Assembly: GCA_022432975.1 (NCBI GenBank) | Contig: CM039502.1 | Coordinates: 77,123,330-77,187,329, forward strand | Source of the DNA: Begonia masoniana | Taxonomy: Eukaryota > Streptophyta > Magnoliopsida > Cucurbitales > Begoniaceae | Direction: 5' to 3' | Length of the DNA: 64,000 bases | Part shown: piece after piece, positions 43,840 to 55,639 of the stretch | Numbering within the stretch: position 1 is the stretch's first letter | How the letters are laid out: each line of letters starts with the position of its first letter | Translations under genes and position numbers: made by a program | Notes under the pieces: generated by a model | The model's input: the letters and a program-made list of their open reading frames with translations, nothing else | Database searches by the model: none | What the model was told of the DNA's origin: nothing

Positions 43840-43985
43840 GAGAGTACTGATCTGATAATTCCCAGGAAAGACTGTAGTAGACAATCTCCTAGACAGAATT
43901 ACCTTTCGAAGTAAGTTCCCAGGAAAGGCTGGAGGGTCTCATAGACAGAACTTCCTTACACAGTACAATTACACCACTAAATCAG
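43840..43985 (-). repeat. Segment shared with the foldback element loop
   Basis: GTGGAGAGTACTGATC...CAGGAAAGACTGTA...GACAATCTCCTAGACAGAATTAC...CAGTACAATTACACCACTAA matches 19,351-19,545 with indels. It lies exactly where the transposase frame breaks off, so it is either an intron of the transposase or an insertion. Confidence 0.75.
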
Positions 43986-44995
43986 CGGTAGGAGAATTCC
44001 ATTATACCTTTTGTCGATCTGAAATAATTGTCCATCCCTCGCCTAATCCAGTGTTTAGGTTTTGCTTCAAATGTTGCAAAAACCACGTTCATGTGTCCGT
44101 GGACTCTTTTTCGACGTTGGCAACATCAACGAGATATATTTCATCGTTTCCATCAATACTGACGGTTGTGAGTAATTGGCCGGTACACGAGCCCTTCAGA
44201 TGACAACCATCCAAACAGATAAAAGAGCGACCGTAGTACAGGAAAAATGTCTTGCAAGCAGTCATGCACATATACTTTCTTTGGCATACCAATGATTCAT
44301 TTCCCATCTCATAAGTATGTATTCTTAATGTGCTACCTGGATTTGTTCTACATATTTCTGCTGCGTACGACCATATTAGCTTGTACTGTTTGTCGTCATC
44401 GCCTTCATTAAGTGTTCGAGCTACGCTTCTTGCTCTTCTGGCCAGACTGGGTGTAATGTTGATGGTCAAATCTTTTCTCACTGTCTCGATTATGGAAGAG
44501 ATTTTCCACGTAGGTTGACTTTTGAACCAGTCAAATAATAAATTTGCCACCCATTTTGCTCTAGCGTGTCGATTCTTAATTTTTCTCGAACAGCTATGAG
44601 AATCGATCAAACTCTTTATTTGAAACGTATGCTCGTCCTGCATCTTAGAAGCATGCAGTCGCCGATTTTCACTTTTGGTGAATTTTATCCCATAGCCATT
44701 TTTCAAAGAATATTCCACTATTTCTGCTGTAATTTTCTTTAAATAACTATATTTTTTCTAAAAAAAAAAACTCATTGAGATTTATTCTTTTACCGGTATG
44801 TTTTCCACCTCATCATCCCTCAAACCAACCGGTGTTCGAAACTCATCGTCTAGAGTTCTAGAGATCGAATGCACCTCTATTTCTTCATTTCTATGCAAGT
44901 GATCGAATGCTGAAACATCACCATATACTGACGTGTCGTACGAATACCAATTCATATCGAGATTCACAAGTTCTTGTATCGTCAAAATCAACAGA
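43986..44995 (-). pseudogene. MULE (MuDR-type) transposase, N-terminal and catalytic part
   Basis: A likely first exon or N-terminus at 44,995-44,782 (LVNLDMNWYSYDTS, ending in a stop). The next part (44,718-43,986) has the DNA-binding region (MQDEHTFQIKSLIDSHSC, WVANLLFDWFKSQPTWKISS) and the catalytic core: FICLDGCHLKG with the first acidic residue, QLLTTVSIDGNDEIYLVDVANVEKES, a TGA in place of Trp at ~44,087 (STDT stop TWFLQHLKQN), and the second catalytic Asp in IISDRQKGI near 44,010. The third acidic residue region is missing. Confidence 0.8.
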
Positions 44996-45244
44996 TCGAC
45001 TTGAATAATAAATTCATCGTCGTCGCTAACACAGAGAAAATTTACCGAAGCAAGAAAATATTTGCGAGGTTTTAGAGTTTTAGAAAGGTGTGGAATGAGA
45101 GTGGAGGATTGATCTCCTTAAATAACCAAGGAGATCTTCCCCCCAGTCTCGGAAGAACAGGGTGTCGTGTGCCAAACTCGCCCCCCGCATTCTCTGGCCT
45201 GTGATCAATAATTTGATCATGGGCGATAGAACGGGGGGCCGTGT

Positions 45245-47267
45245 TGTAACAACCCCAAAATTTAATTTGATTTTTTTCCCAATTTGAAAATCCTAAAATT
45301 TTTTTCCCAAATTGATTTGCAAATTAGGTTAAATTGGATCGTTATAAAACCCTAATTTCTTAATTCAAAATCATTGAAAGTACAAAAATCATTTAATAAG
45401 CATAAACCTTGAAGTTAATATCAATAAATATTTAGAACATTAAATGCTAAACAAACATTAAATAAAACTTCATTCATAAAATTTTTTAAAAACAATAGCA
45501 TACTTTATAAAAATCCAACAGTTGATGTAATAAATTATTCCAACTTAAAACAAAATAAATTTAAATGCAACTAAATATAAAAATATCCTTTTAAAAAAAT
45601 ATAAAAGCATACTTTAAATTTTATTCAAAACCGACGATCACATCCTCCTCTGTATGCTCGCCTGCCTCTGGAAGATTCTCGATCACAACTAGTTCTTCCT
45701 CAGATAAAAACTCACATACATCACAAAATTAAAAACTATGAGAAAACTCAGTAAACGAAAATATGTGCAAGTGTAAACATTTACTTTTTTCGAATCTTGT
45801 CTTATCAGTTATATTCTGGTTAGAACTTGTTCCAACCACGGGTCAAATATACATCTAGTTAGAACTTGTTCCAACCTTCGGTCAAATACCAACTCTAGTT
45901 AGAACTTGTTCCAACCTTCGGTTAAAAATCACCTCTAATTAGAACTTGTTCTAACTTTCGGTCAAATATCACCTCTAGTTAGAACTTGTTCCAACCTTCG
46001 TTCAGATGTCACATACTGGTTAGAACTTGTTCCAACCTTCGATCAACCTCACCATCTCATTGTCGTTCACGATTTTGCTATCACGTAATTTCTGTCAATT
46101 CCATCATTTTCATACACATACAAATGTTCTATCAATTTTATCTTTTAAACAATTCTATGACAATGTCTAAACATACGTGCTCAAATATCATAAATATAAA
46201 ATAAAACTGTAATAAAACAATATAGATTTTGTGATGTAGGGTCATAGCTAAAACGTTAAAAAACGTGATATTTTCACTTACCTGGATTTCGAGCGATTAG
46301 GAAATAGAATTTTAATTGTTTTTCCCGAGCGTTGAATAAATCTTCTTTTCCTAAAAATTAGAGATATTTAAACTTCTTCGTTCATCCCTAAAATAATCCT
46401 TGAATTTAATATGGGTAGAAATTCCTTACCACTATAACCCTAGCGTTGGATTTTCGGATCGATTGGACGTCCTCAACAATCCAAAAGTATCTGATTTGAT
46501 ATGTATGAATTTTGTGTCGATAGGGCCAGTTCGGGTTGTCAGAACCAGTTCAGTTCACTGTTGCCCGGTTCGGTTCAAAATAAAAATTCTGAACTAACCT
46601 CCTTTTGCCTCCTTCATCTTATGTTCTGTCGAGAGAGAGAGAGAGAGACTTAGCGAGTGAGATGAAAACAGAGAACGAGAGAGATGAGGGATGAACGCTT
46701 AGCGAGGGAGAGAGGGAAGTGTTACGATAATGGTGGTTGTCGATGGAGACCAAGAGAAATCAGCCACACGGAGATGAATTGGGCCGAGGGAGAGACTATC
46801 GCCGGAGGAACGTTTGGTGTTCAGAGCAGGGCAGAAGCTTCCTCAGAGGTTTCGGCCAAGTCTAAGCAACACGCGGTGATTAGAGTTCTAGCGAGGCGAG
46901 GTAACTCTCGGGTTCTTCTCTAGTTTTCAGAACGGGAGGAAATTTTGGTGTGATTTTCCTTTCACATAACTACTTGATTTGTAAGGGTGGGGGATTTCAA
47001 TTCTTTCCTTAGATAATGGATATGAATCTGGCCTTCCAAATTGGGCAGATTCAGTAACGAACAAAATGAATTCTTACCTTTTTTTTGTTACAGATTGGAA
47101 ATCAATTCCAATTAAGGCTGATTACTTCCTAACGTTGCTAAATAATCAACTATAATTTAAGGTTTGGTTTGAGCTGAATTTAGGGAATTAATTTATTTGA
47201 TTGCCAATTAGGGCTGGATTTTAGAAATCGAATATTAAATTTGGGGATAAAATTTTAGTATGTTACA
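45245..47267. mobile_element. Solo LTR (2023 bp) inside the right part of the MULE
   Basis: It runs TGTAACAACCCC to AGTATGTTACA, flanked by CGTGT (45,240-45,244) and CGTGC (47,268-47,272), 4 of 5 identical. It contains a six-copy 40-bp tandem repeat (45,818-46,036). The ORF 46,684-46,923 is GA-rich and not considered a gene. Orientation uncertain, possibly plus. Confidence 0.8.
45818..46036. repeat. 40-bp tandem repeat, six copies, with an embedded near-palindrome
   Basis: Units at 45,818, 45,857, 45,897, 45,937, 45,977 and 46,017 carry (G/A)GTTAGAACTTGTTCCAACC, which nearly equals its own reverse complement. The gaps are TTCGGTCAAATA(C/T)CA-type. Confidence 0.88.
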
Positions 47268-47272
47268 CGTGC

Positions 47273-47702
47273 TCAGGACAATGACCCCTGTTTTAAAATT
47301 TGTTTGTAACACGTGTGTTGCATGTGTTACACCGAGGGCCGAGCTAAATATAACGGCCCCCCGTTCTCCTGGGGGAGGGGTAGAACCCCCCGCGCACGTG
47401 CGTTGCACGTGTAGAATGGGAGGGGGGGACCTAAAATAAACGGCCTCCTGTGTTTTTCCACGTACAAAGCACATGCACGGGGGGTTCTACCCACCCGCGT
47501 CGACCTCCGTGGAGAATGAGAGGTCACGCTTGGAGAACGGGGGACCGTTCTCCTTGTAAAATGCAGAACGAGGGGCTATCAGTCGTCCGTTGGGGTTTAA
47601 ATTGTTAAGTTTTTTATAGTTTGAGGTTTGTTTTGTTGGAGTTAATACTTTAAGGGGTTTTTTTAAAAAAAAAATTGATAAGATTTAAAATGATTTTTAC
47701 CC
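47273..47702. repeat. MULE right terminal inverted repeat
   Basis: Reverse complement of 36,632-~37,070 with substitutions and small indels; shares the same CG-rich hairpin words. Confidence 0.8.
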
Positions 47703-48669
47703 TTAATTTAAAAAAATAATTATAGATTAATACACAACGTTACCCACTTACCCTTAGCCAACTATTCTGCTTTAACTCGATTCAATTTCGTGCTAATTAT
47801 ATTTGAAATTGAAAATAAAAGTGGCATCCATGAAATTTTGATCAAGTCAAAGGGTTTTGCTGTCACATTTTACTATAAGACTCAGTCAACCGTTATTGCT
47901 TCGAAATTTCCTTGGACTTTTATATTTAATTTTTATTACTTTTGATGAAATGAAGTTAGGACTTGGTCCTACATCAAAATTGACTTGAGTTTGAGTTAAT
48001 CTAAACCCTAAAATGAGAAATCATTAAACCTGGTTGAGTTAGATTGACAAGAGAAAAACCCAGAAGAGGATATGACTCCAATTAGACATGACCAAAGAGT
48101 GATCCGAGCCGAGCCGAGCCAGAAGTAGTCCAGCTCATCGAGCCTAACGAGTTAAACGAACCGAGCCTAACAAGCCTACCGAGCCTAACGAGGCAGCCTG
48201 AAAAAAACTTCAACTCGAGCCGGCTCGTGAGCCACGAGTTAAACGAGCCGAGCCGAGCCGGCTCAATGAGCCTAACGAGTTTTAACGACTCGAGCTTAAC
48301 AGGCCGAACATATACAAACATTTTCAACTTATGTTAATATAATTTTTTTTTAAAAATTTATTTTAAATTATAATAAGTATTAATAATTATATGTCAACGA
48401 TATTTACTCATTTAATTTAAAAATTAGTTATATTAAGCCAATGTATATAAAATGGAATATATTAACAAAAAAATTACTTGAGACTATCTAATAAAAAATA
48501 TCACATAAATATCATTAAAAATATTTTTACATATACTTCAATTACCAAAGAAATTACAAAATTACAAAAGAAATTCAATAATAATTACAAATTTGAAAAA
48601 CAAATTACTTCAAATTACAAAAGAAGTTCAATAAAAAGAATTTCTAGTCTTCAACATCCAACTGCGTAA

Positions 48670-49137
48670 ACTACTCAAAAATTTCATCCACTCGTTGTTG
48701 ATCTCTCGTCTTGGCGTTGGTCCAATTTTTGATACAAATGAGCGCCTCCACAAGGTTCGATGCAAGTCTTCCTCTTCGTTCATCATAAACACCGTCCCCC
48801 TGTACTAAAAACAGATTATGATGTTACAGTAGAAACATGAGGTGTTAGTAGATCACGTGTCATTATAGAAAGAATACGATATGTGGTAGAATGTCTTTTC
48901 CACCAATGTAAAATATCAAAATTCTCATCTCGAAAAAATTGATAACGAGTTTCAAAATAAATATTGATTTTATTTATAAAAGAAATTGAATAATTTTCAG
49001 TTTGTAATTCACTCTATATATCATCAATACTATATTGTTGACTAAAACTATCTCTACCACCTCCACCACCACCACCACCACCACCACCACTACTAGGATA
49101 ACTCTCGGTATGTGAAGGTTGTGAATAATAGTGATTA
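48670..49137 (-). pseudogene. hAT transposase C-terminus (dimerisation domain)
   Basis: The minus strand at ~48,925-48,790 reads ILHWWKRHSTTYRILSIMTRDLL, PHVSTVTS and VFSTGGR, the hAT C-terminal dimerisation motif. A Gly repeat encoded by (CCA)n at 49,058-49,091 lies upstream. Frameshift and stop near 48,823-48,795 break it. Confidence 0.75.
49058..49091. repeat. (CCA)n trinucleotide repeat
   Basis: About eleven CCA units; codes for poly-Gly on the transposase (minus) strand. Confidence 0.9.
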
Positions 49138-49576
49138 TGTGACGATCTAAAACCGAACCCGATCGAGGTCCGGGATCGGAGCCGTCACTCTGGGTCAGTT
49201 AACAGAAAACGGTGACTATTTTTTTTTAAAACGGAGATGCAGGAAACGGTAGACAACGACATTGGAATCGGATCCCAGAAATGCATGGCAGAATTAAAAC
49301 GGGAAGACATATTAATATTGAAAACAGACTTCACAATTAAATGACAGAATCAAAACAGAAAACATGGCATAAGGCTGGCGATGGATGTGAATTAAAATTG
49401 AACGGAAGATGGCGGAAGACTAAATTTAAAAAAAAGCAGAAATCAGAAGTAAGATTCTAAAAGGATCAGTGGATATGTCTCTAAAAGGGAAACGGGCAGC
49501 GGTGGGTGTAAATAATCAAAGGAAATGAAACAAATCGGGCAGCGGGCAGCGGTGGATTCAAATATGACAAAACAGC

Positions 49577-50172
49577 TGACGTCAGTCGGTAGATGCAATT
49601 TGTAAAGACAGAAACAGAGATGACGTCAGACGGTAGGAACTGAGTAAAAACTGGGTGGAAAGATAAAAGTTATCGGTGGATGTGAACTACAAACAAGAAT
49701 TGAGTTCACCGGTAGAAACAGACAGTAAACGAAATCGGTAGAAGGAGATGACGTCAGACGGAAGGTATTATGACGTCATCGGAAGTTGCAGACAGCAGAG
49801 GGAATCAGAAGATGTGATGACGTCAGACGGAAGATGTTATGACATCATTGGTAGATGAAGTTTAAAATAGACGAATTTTGCATCTTTCACCGGTGAATTA
49901 AATAAAACAAAATATATGACGTCATCGGAAGATGTAATGACGTCATCGGCAGATATAGGTATTAAACTTATCGGCAGAATGATGATGACATCAGCCGGAA
50001 GATGGGTGACGTCACCGATGGATGTCGAATACGACAAAACAGATGACGTCAACCGGAAGGTGGATGACGTCAACCGGTAGATAAATTTTAAAACAAGCAG
50101 AATTGCACATTTCACCGGTGGATGTCGAATACGACAAAGCAGATGACGTCAACTGGAAGATGGATGACGTCA
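49577..50172. promoter_or_regulatory. Array of 12 perfect TGACGTCA octamers
   Basis: Perfect copies start at 49,577, 49,621, 49,749, 49,771, 49,818, 49,917, 49,938, 50,007, 50,044, 50,065, 50,144 and 50,165; TGACATCA variants are at 49,840 and 49,986. Most are followed by (A/T)(A/C)CGG(A/T)AGATG. TGACGTCA is the core site of plant TGA/bZIP factors. It lies ~440-1035 bp from the LTR 3' end. Confidence 0.85.
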
Positions 50173-51099
50173 ACCGGTAGATAAATTTTAAAACAGCAGT
50201 GAACGTGATCGGAAGATGCAGTTTTTAATGCAAAACTTGACGACTTTAACAGGAGGGCATACGAACAGAAAACTTCAAACAGAAGGCATGAGGGCTTCAA
50301 ACCCTCAAACCCGATTCTAAGCACAGTTTTAAAACATGCATGGAAACACGACAGAAATTAGAAAACCTAGCAGAAGATCAAGAAGACAACTGCATGGATT
50401 ACTCCAAAACCAGAGACAATCCATGCACAGATTTTCAGAGAGTATTCCAAACAAATTCAGAACACTTCAGAACCCAATTTAACTGTCAAATACAGTACAA
50501 GCAGAAGGCATGAAAATCATAAACCTTTAATGCCCGATTCTAAGCAAGGTTATGGAACATACTTTGCAAGAGACAGATTCAAAGAAATAGACTGCATGGA
50601 TAGTTCCAAAACTAGAAGTCATCCATGCACAAACCAATAAAAGATTTCCAGAATGATTTCAATACCTATCAGAACATAAATACAATTGTCAAATACAGAG
50701 GTTTTGGACACTAAGACAGATTCAATACATTATAGAGTTTCTACAGAGTTCTTCTAAAACCAAAACATCAGAATCTAAATAAAAATCCACAGACAGAATT
50801 TTCTCTTTCAAAAACTTAAACCTCAGAGCAGATACATGTCTGGCTGCAGCAACCACCCCATGAGCTCGATCCACCCTCTACATTAGATCATTGTTAGATC
50901 GTCATTTGAGGAACATAGTCTCAGTTTCGGGTTCAGTACCTACATCAGAGAGTTCACCTATGAGTCTAAAACTCAGTAAGACATAATCGGTATGCAATGA
51001 TGCAAATGCAATGCATGCGGTTTTTCAGAATACAGTGACAGTACAGAGCATTTAGTTACAGTGGCGGTAGAATTAAGTGGGGCTTATAGGGGAACTAGT

Positions 51100-51345
51100 T
51101 CAGTGGGTGCACTATCAGGCACATAATCGGTAATCAGTACAGTAATATCAGTGAGTGCACATAGGCACATACAGTAATACGGTATACATACATATAACAG
51201 TACAGTAATCAGTGAGTTCAGTGGGGAAGGGGGAGGGTGCACTATCAGGCACATTCAGGGATACAGTACAGTAATATCAGAAAGTTCAGTGTGGGAGGGT
51301 GTGCACTATCAGGCACAGAAGGGGGGGTGCACTATCAGGCACAGC
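51100..51345. repeat. GTGCACTATCAGGCACA short repeats
   Basis: About four copies (near 51,107, 51,238, 51,301, 51,328), containing the inner inverted pair GTGC...GCAC. Interspersed with ACAGTAAT(A/C) words. Confidence 0.75.
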
Positions 51346-51354
51346 AGTTTTCAG

Positions 51355-53640
51355 ACTCCCGGATTCCCAGGGAGGGATAAAACCAGAGGGTCCTTGCTAG
51401 GGACAGCTTATTTTCAGATTCCCAGGGAGGGATAAAACCAGAGGGTCCTTGCTAGGGACAGCTTATTTTCAGATTCCCAGGGAGGGATAAAACCAGAGGG
51501 TCCTTGCTAGGGACAGCTTATTTTCAGATTCCCAGGGAGGGATAAAACCAGAGGGTCCTTGCTAGGGACAGCTTATTTTCAGATTCCCAGGGAGGGATAA
51601 AACCAGAGGGTCCTTGCTAGGGACAGCTTATTTTCAGATTCCCAGGGAGGGATAAAACCAGAGGGTCCTTGCTAGGGACAGCTTATTTTCAGATTCCCAG
51701 GGAGGGATAAAACCAGAGGGTCCTGCTAGGGACAGCTTATTTTCAGATTCCCAGGGAGGGATAAAACCAGAGGGTCCTTGCTAGGGACAGCTTATTTTCA
51801 GATTCCCAGGGAGGGATAAAACCAGAGGGTCCTTGCTAGGGACAGCTTATTTTCAGATTCCCAGGGAGGGATAAAACCAGAGGGTCCTTGCTAGGGACAG
51901 CTTATTTTCAGATTCCCAGGGAGGGATAAAACCAGAGGGTCCTTGCTAGGGACAGCTTATTTTCAGATTCCCAGGGAGGGATAAAACCAGAGGGTCCTTG
52001 CTAGGGACAGCTTATTTTCAGATTCCCAGGGAGGGATAAAACCAGAGGGTCCTTGCTAGGGACAGCTTATTTTCAGATTCCCAGGGAGGGATAAAACCAG
52101 AGGGTCCTTGCTAGGGACAGCTTATTTTCAGATTCCCAGGGAGGGATAAAACCAGAGGGTCCTTGCTAGGGACAGCTTATTTTCAGATTCCCAGGGAGGG
52201 ATAAAACCAGAGGGTCCTTGCTAGGGACAGCTTATTTTCAGATTCCCAGGGAGGGATAAAACCAGAGGGTCCTTGCTAGGGACAGCTTATTTTCAGATTC
52301 CCAGGGAGGGATAAAACCAGAGGGTCCTTGCTAGGGACAGCTTATTTTCAGATTCCCAGGGAGGGATAAAACCAGAGGGTCCTTGCTAGGGACAGCTTAT
52401 TTTCAGATTCCCAGGGAGGGATAAAACCAGAGGGTCCTTGCTAGGGACAGCTTATTTTCAGATTCCCAGGGAGGGATAAAACCAGAGGGTCCTTGCTAGG
52501 GACAGCTTATTTTCAGATTCCCAGGGAGGGATAAAACCAGAGGGTCCTTGCTAGGGACAGCTTATTTTCAGATTCCCAGGGAGGGATAAAACCAGAGGGT
52601 CCTTGCTAGGGACAGCTTATTTTCAGATTCCCAGGGAGGGATAAAACCAGAGGGTCCTGCTAGGGACAGCTTATTTTCAGATTCCCAGGGAGGGATAAAA
52701 CCAGAGGGTCCTTGCTAGGGACAGCTTATTTTCAGATTCCCAGGGAGGGATAAAACCAGAGGGTCCTTGCTAGGGACAGCTTATTTTCAGATTCCCAGGG
52801 AGGGATAAAACCAGAGGGTCCTTGCTAGGGACAGCTTATTTTCAGATTCCCAGGGAGGGATAAAACCAGAGGGTCCTTGCTAGGGACAGCTTATTTTCAG
52901 ATTCCCAGGGAGGGATAAAACCAGAGGGTCCTTGCTAGGGACAGCTTATTTTCAGATTCCCAGGGAGGGATAAAACCAGAGGGTCCTTGCTAGGGACAGC
53001 TTATTTTCAGATTCCCAGGGAGGGATAAAACCAGAGGGTCCTGCTAGGGACAGCTTATTTTCAGATTCCCAGGGAGGGATAAAACCAGAGGGTCCTTGCT
53101 AGGGACAGCTTATTTTCAGATTCCCAGGGAGGGATAAAACCAGAGGCTCCTTGCTAGGGACAGCTTATTTTCAGATTCCCAGGGAGGGATAAAACCAGAG
53201 GGTCCTTGCTAGGGACAGCTTATTTTCAGATTCCCAGGGAGGGATAAAACCAGAGGGTCCTTGCTAGGGACAGCTTATTTTCAGATTCCCAGGGAGGGAT
53301 AAAACCAGAGGGTCCTGCTAGGGACAGCTTATTTTCAGATTCCCAGGAGGGATAAAACCAGAGGGTCCTTGCTAGGGACAGCTTATTTTTAGATTCCCAG
53401 GGAGGGATAAAACCAGAGGGTCCTTGCTAGGGACAGCTTATTTTCAGATTCCCAGGGAGGGATAAAACCAGAGGCTCCTTGCTAGGGACAGCTTATTTTC
53501 AGATTCCCAGGGAGGGATAAAACCAGAGGGTCCTTGCTAGGGACAGCTTATTTTCAGATTCCCAGGGAGGGATAAAACCAGAGGGTCCTTGCTAGGGACA
53601 GCTTATTTTCAGATTCCCAGGGAGGGATAAAACCAGAGGG
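51355..53640. repeat. 55-bp minisatellite, ~41 tandem copies
   Basis: Unit contains CAGATTCCCAGGGAGGGA, TAAAACCAGAGGGTCC and TTGCTAGGGACAGCTTATTTT-like parts. Copies are almost identical; a few are 54 bp through loss of one T (TCCTGCTAGG, near 51,721, 52,656, 53,040 and 53,311), and a few carry GGCTCC. The first begins near 51,355 with a changed upstream half. Confidence 0.95.
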
Positions 53641-54568
53641 CCAGTCCCCGTCCCACACTTAACCTGGTACATTTCAGTCGGATTTTATCTTATTAATTTC
53701 AAACAGTGTACAAAAATCGGTTTGCAAGAATTTTCAGGAAAACAGTGTATGCATGAACGGTGCCTGAACTTTAACTAGCAGATAACAGTATGAAACAGTA
53801 GACAGCAGAAGATAAATCAAAGCCAGACATTTCAGAACAGAACTCTAACTCTTCTACCCAAAACAACCCGACAGAACAATAAACCTAGTACCTCCTTGAT
53901 GTAGGGCCTTAAGGGCCGGATCTAAACTTATGAACTTACCTGTTGCCACAGAGTTGAAAGTCCTGAACGTCTCAAAAATGCTCGAACCTGTACATGCACA
54001 TTCAGAAAATCAACAAGCTGAAAAATGTTTACTACATACTCTCCTGACTCCATTCAGATTTTTAGAAAACAATCCAACATGTTTTCATCCAGGAACAGTG
54101 AGTTTTCTCCAAAATGTCTTAACCCTAAACTTCAACAAAACTCACATTTTAACTTGTCCAACTTCATTAGCATAAGTAGATGTTTACCTTTGCTGAAGGA
54201 AATAGAAGAAAAGAGGAGAGATGAAATCTTCTAGAAAGGTTTGAATCGCCAGAAAGAGGAGAAACTGAGAAGGAAATGGAAAGAGCAGAGAAGAGAAAGT
54301 GAGGGTTTCACGTAGGAGAAGGAACTTAACTTCCTCAGCAAGCTGCCATATGTCAGCAATCCATTGGCTTTCTCCCACCAACCTTAATTCCTTCCCAATA
54401 TACCCCTCCATGCATTTCTAACTAAATGAATGTTTTGATTACAGCTTAGTTTAGTTTTCCACTAAACATTCCAACAATTTCACCAACTTATACGTTATAT
54501 TAATATAAACCTAAACTTGTTCGACAATTCGAGGGATAATTTTCCAATCGAAAATGCCGGGTGTTACA

Positions 54569-54585
54569 TTCTACCCACCTTAAAA
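54569..54585 (-). promoter_or_regulatory. Polypurine tract of the 11.2 kb gypsy element
   Basis: Minus strand AAGGTGGGTAGAA directly before the LTR start TGTAACACCC. Confidence 0.75.
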
Positions 54586-55639
54586 GAATTTTGGTCCCCA
54601 AAATTTGCTTAAACAACTAGATAAGGGCATCTGTCTTTTACATCATGTTGTTCTTCCCAAGTGGCCTTCTCTACGTTATGGTTGTGCCATAAGACCTTCA
54701 CCAATGGGATCACCTTGTCGCGCAATACTTTGATCGAAGAATCAAAAATCTTCACAGGCCTTCCTTCGTGCGTCAGCATCAGCTAGATATCTAAGTCCAC
54801 CAGTTCCACGATCTGAATAGGGTCATGCACGCATCTTTTCCAGCATCAAGACTTGAAAAACGTTGTGGACTCGACTCGTAGACACTAGCAGCCGCAGTCT
54901 GTAAGCTGTGCTTTCAATCCTTTTCGAGATGGAAAAAATGGCTCAACCCCCTTTGAACTAAGTTTTCCCATTTCAACCAATCCTCATCACGCCCTTGAGA
55001 GGTGACACCTTCAGGACTACTTCATCGCCTTCAGTGAACTCTACGTCTTTTCTCCTCTTATCCGCATAACGTTTTCCGTTGACTCTGAGTAGTACCAACT
55101 CATTGTCTGATAGTAGCCCACTATTTCAGACATCTGTTGTAATAACTTAGGGCCGATCAGTCTGACTTCCAGTCTGGCTTCTCCAACCTTGACCCAGCGC
55201 AAGGGAGACTTGTACTTTCTGCTGTGAGCCTCACGAGAATTTTCAGACCGCCAGAATATCCTAGAGCTCCACCTCACCTTGCCTTTGAGCATCCACCACA
55301 TAGGCTAGAATTCTAGAACATCGTGGCGTCATAAGTTTTTGAGCCTCTAAGGCGGATACCACAGGCATATTGCGCGTCTCTAGCATAGCCTGATCAGAGA
55401 ACTTCTCCACATTCGGGCACTTAAAGACACTAGCCCAGACCTACAATTAATGGTGGCATGTTGTCTAAACAGCCAATCCATATCCAGAATTCACTTCGTA
55501 TCTTTTCATACCGATAACGATATGTAATTGGCATACAATTTCTGGTCCCCTACTAACACCATATCACCCTGCACTACCTGCTCGGAGTGCATAAACTTTT
55601 TGGACGACAGCATGACACTGTAGGGTTGATCAGACGGTA
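54586..55639 (-). pseudogene. Gypsy pol remnants: protease end, then integrase C-terminus
   Basis: Near 55,620-55,320: protease-end stretches (VLVGDQKLYANY; LMTPRCSRILAYVVDAQ). Then 55,300-55,041 reads the RNaseH-integrase linker, and 55,070-54,980 the integrase C-terminus (DKRRKDVEFTEGDEVVLKVSPLKGVMRIG). The RT, RNase H and integrase cores are absent, and there are many stops, so the deletion is old. Confidence 0.75.

Larger units (their letters stand above)
36632..47702 (-). mobile_element. Large Mutator-like element (MULE, 11.07 kb) with long terminal inverted repeats
   Basis: Both ends start GGGTAAAAA(C/T)(T/C)ATTTTAAAT. Flanking 9-mers TTAATTTAT (36,623-36,631) and TTAATTTAA (47,703-47,711) match at 8 of 9, as expected for Mutator. 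Terminal inverted repeats are ~430-440 bp (36,632-~37,070 and ~47,273-47,702). A transposase remnant lies on the minus strand at ~43,240-44,995. Guests: a hAT (37,141-38,190) and solo LTRs at 38,819-41,236 and 45,245-47,267. Without guests the element is ~5.6 kb. Confidence 0.85.
25431..48082. repeat. Segmental duplication, copy 2 (expanded by insertions)
   Basis: Same order as copy 1 (D, spacer, A2, B2, 3' flank), enlarged by a 4.7 kb copia, a 1.5 kb solo LTR, and an 11.1 kb MULE with its own guests. Confidence 0.85.
49138..54568 (-). repeat. 3' LTR (5431 bp) with expanded 55-bp array
   Basis: Ends TGTGACGATCTAAAACC and CCGGGTGTTACA on the plus strand. Contents left to right: TGACGTCA array (49,577-50,172), unique sequence, GTGCACTATCAGGCACA repeats (51,100-51,345), the 55-bp array (51,355-53,640) and a unique end. 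Confidence 0.93.

Noticed and set aside
46684..46923. GA-rich 79-codon ORF
   Set aside because: Within a solo LTR, after a GA microsatellite; no homology signal.
51355..53640. Array resembling a CRISPR
   Set aside because: Units are contiguous 55-bp copies without unique spacers; it is a minisatellite within an LTR.
53930..54175. ORF of 81 codons, identical at 59,730-59,975
   Set aside because: It is the same LTR position twice; no domain; ORF duplication follows from the LTR pair.
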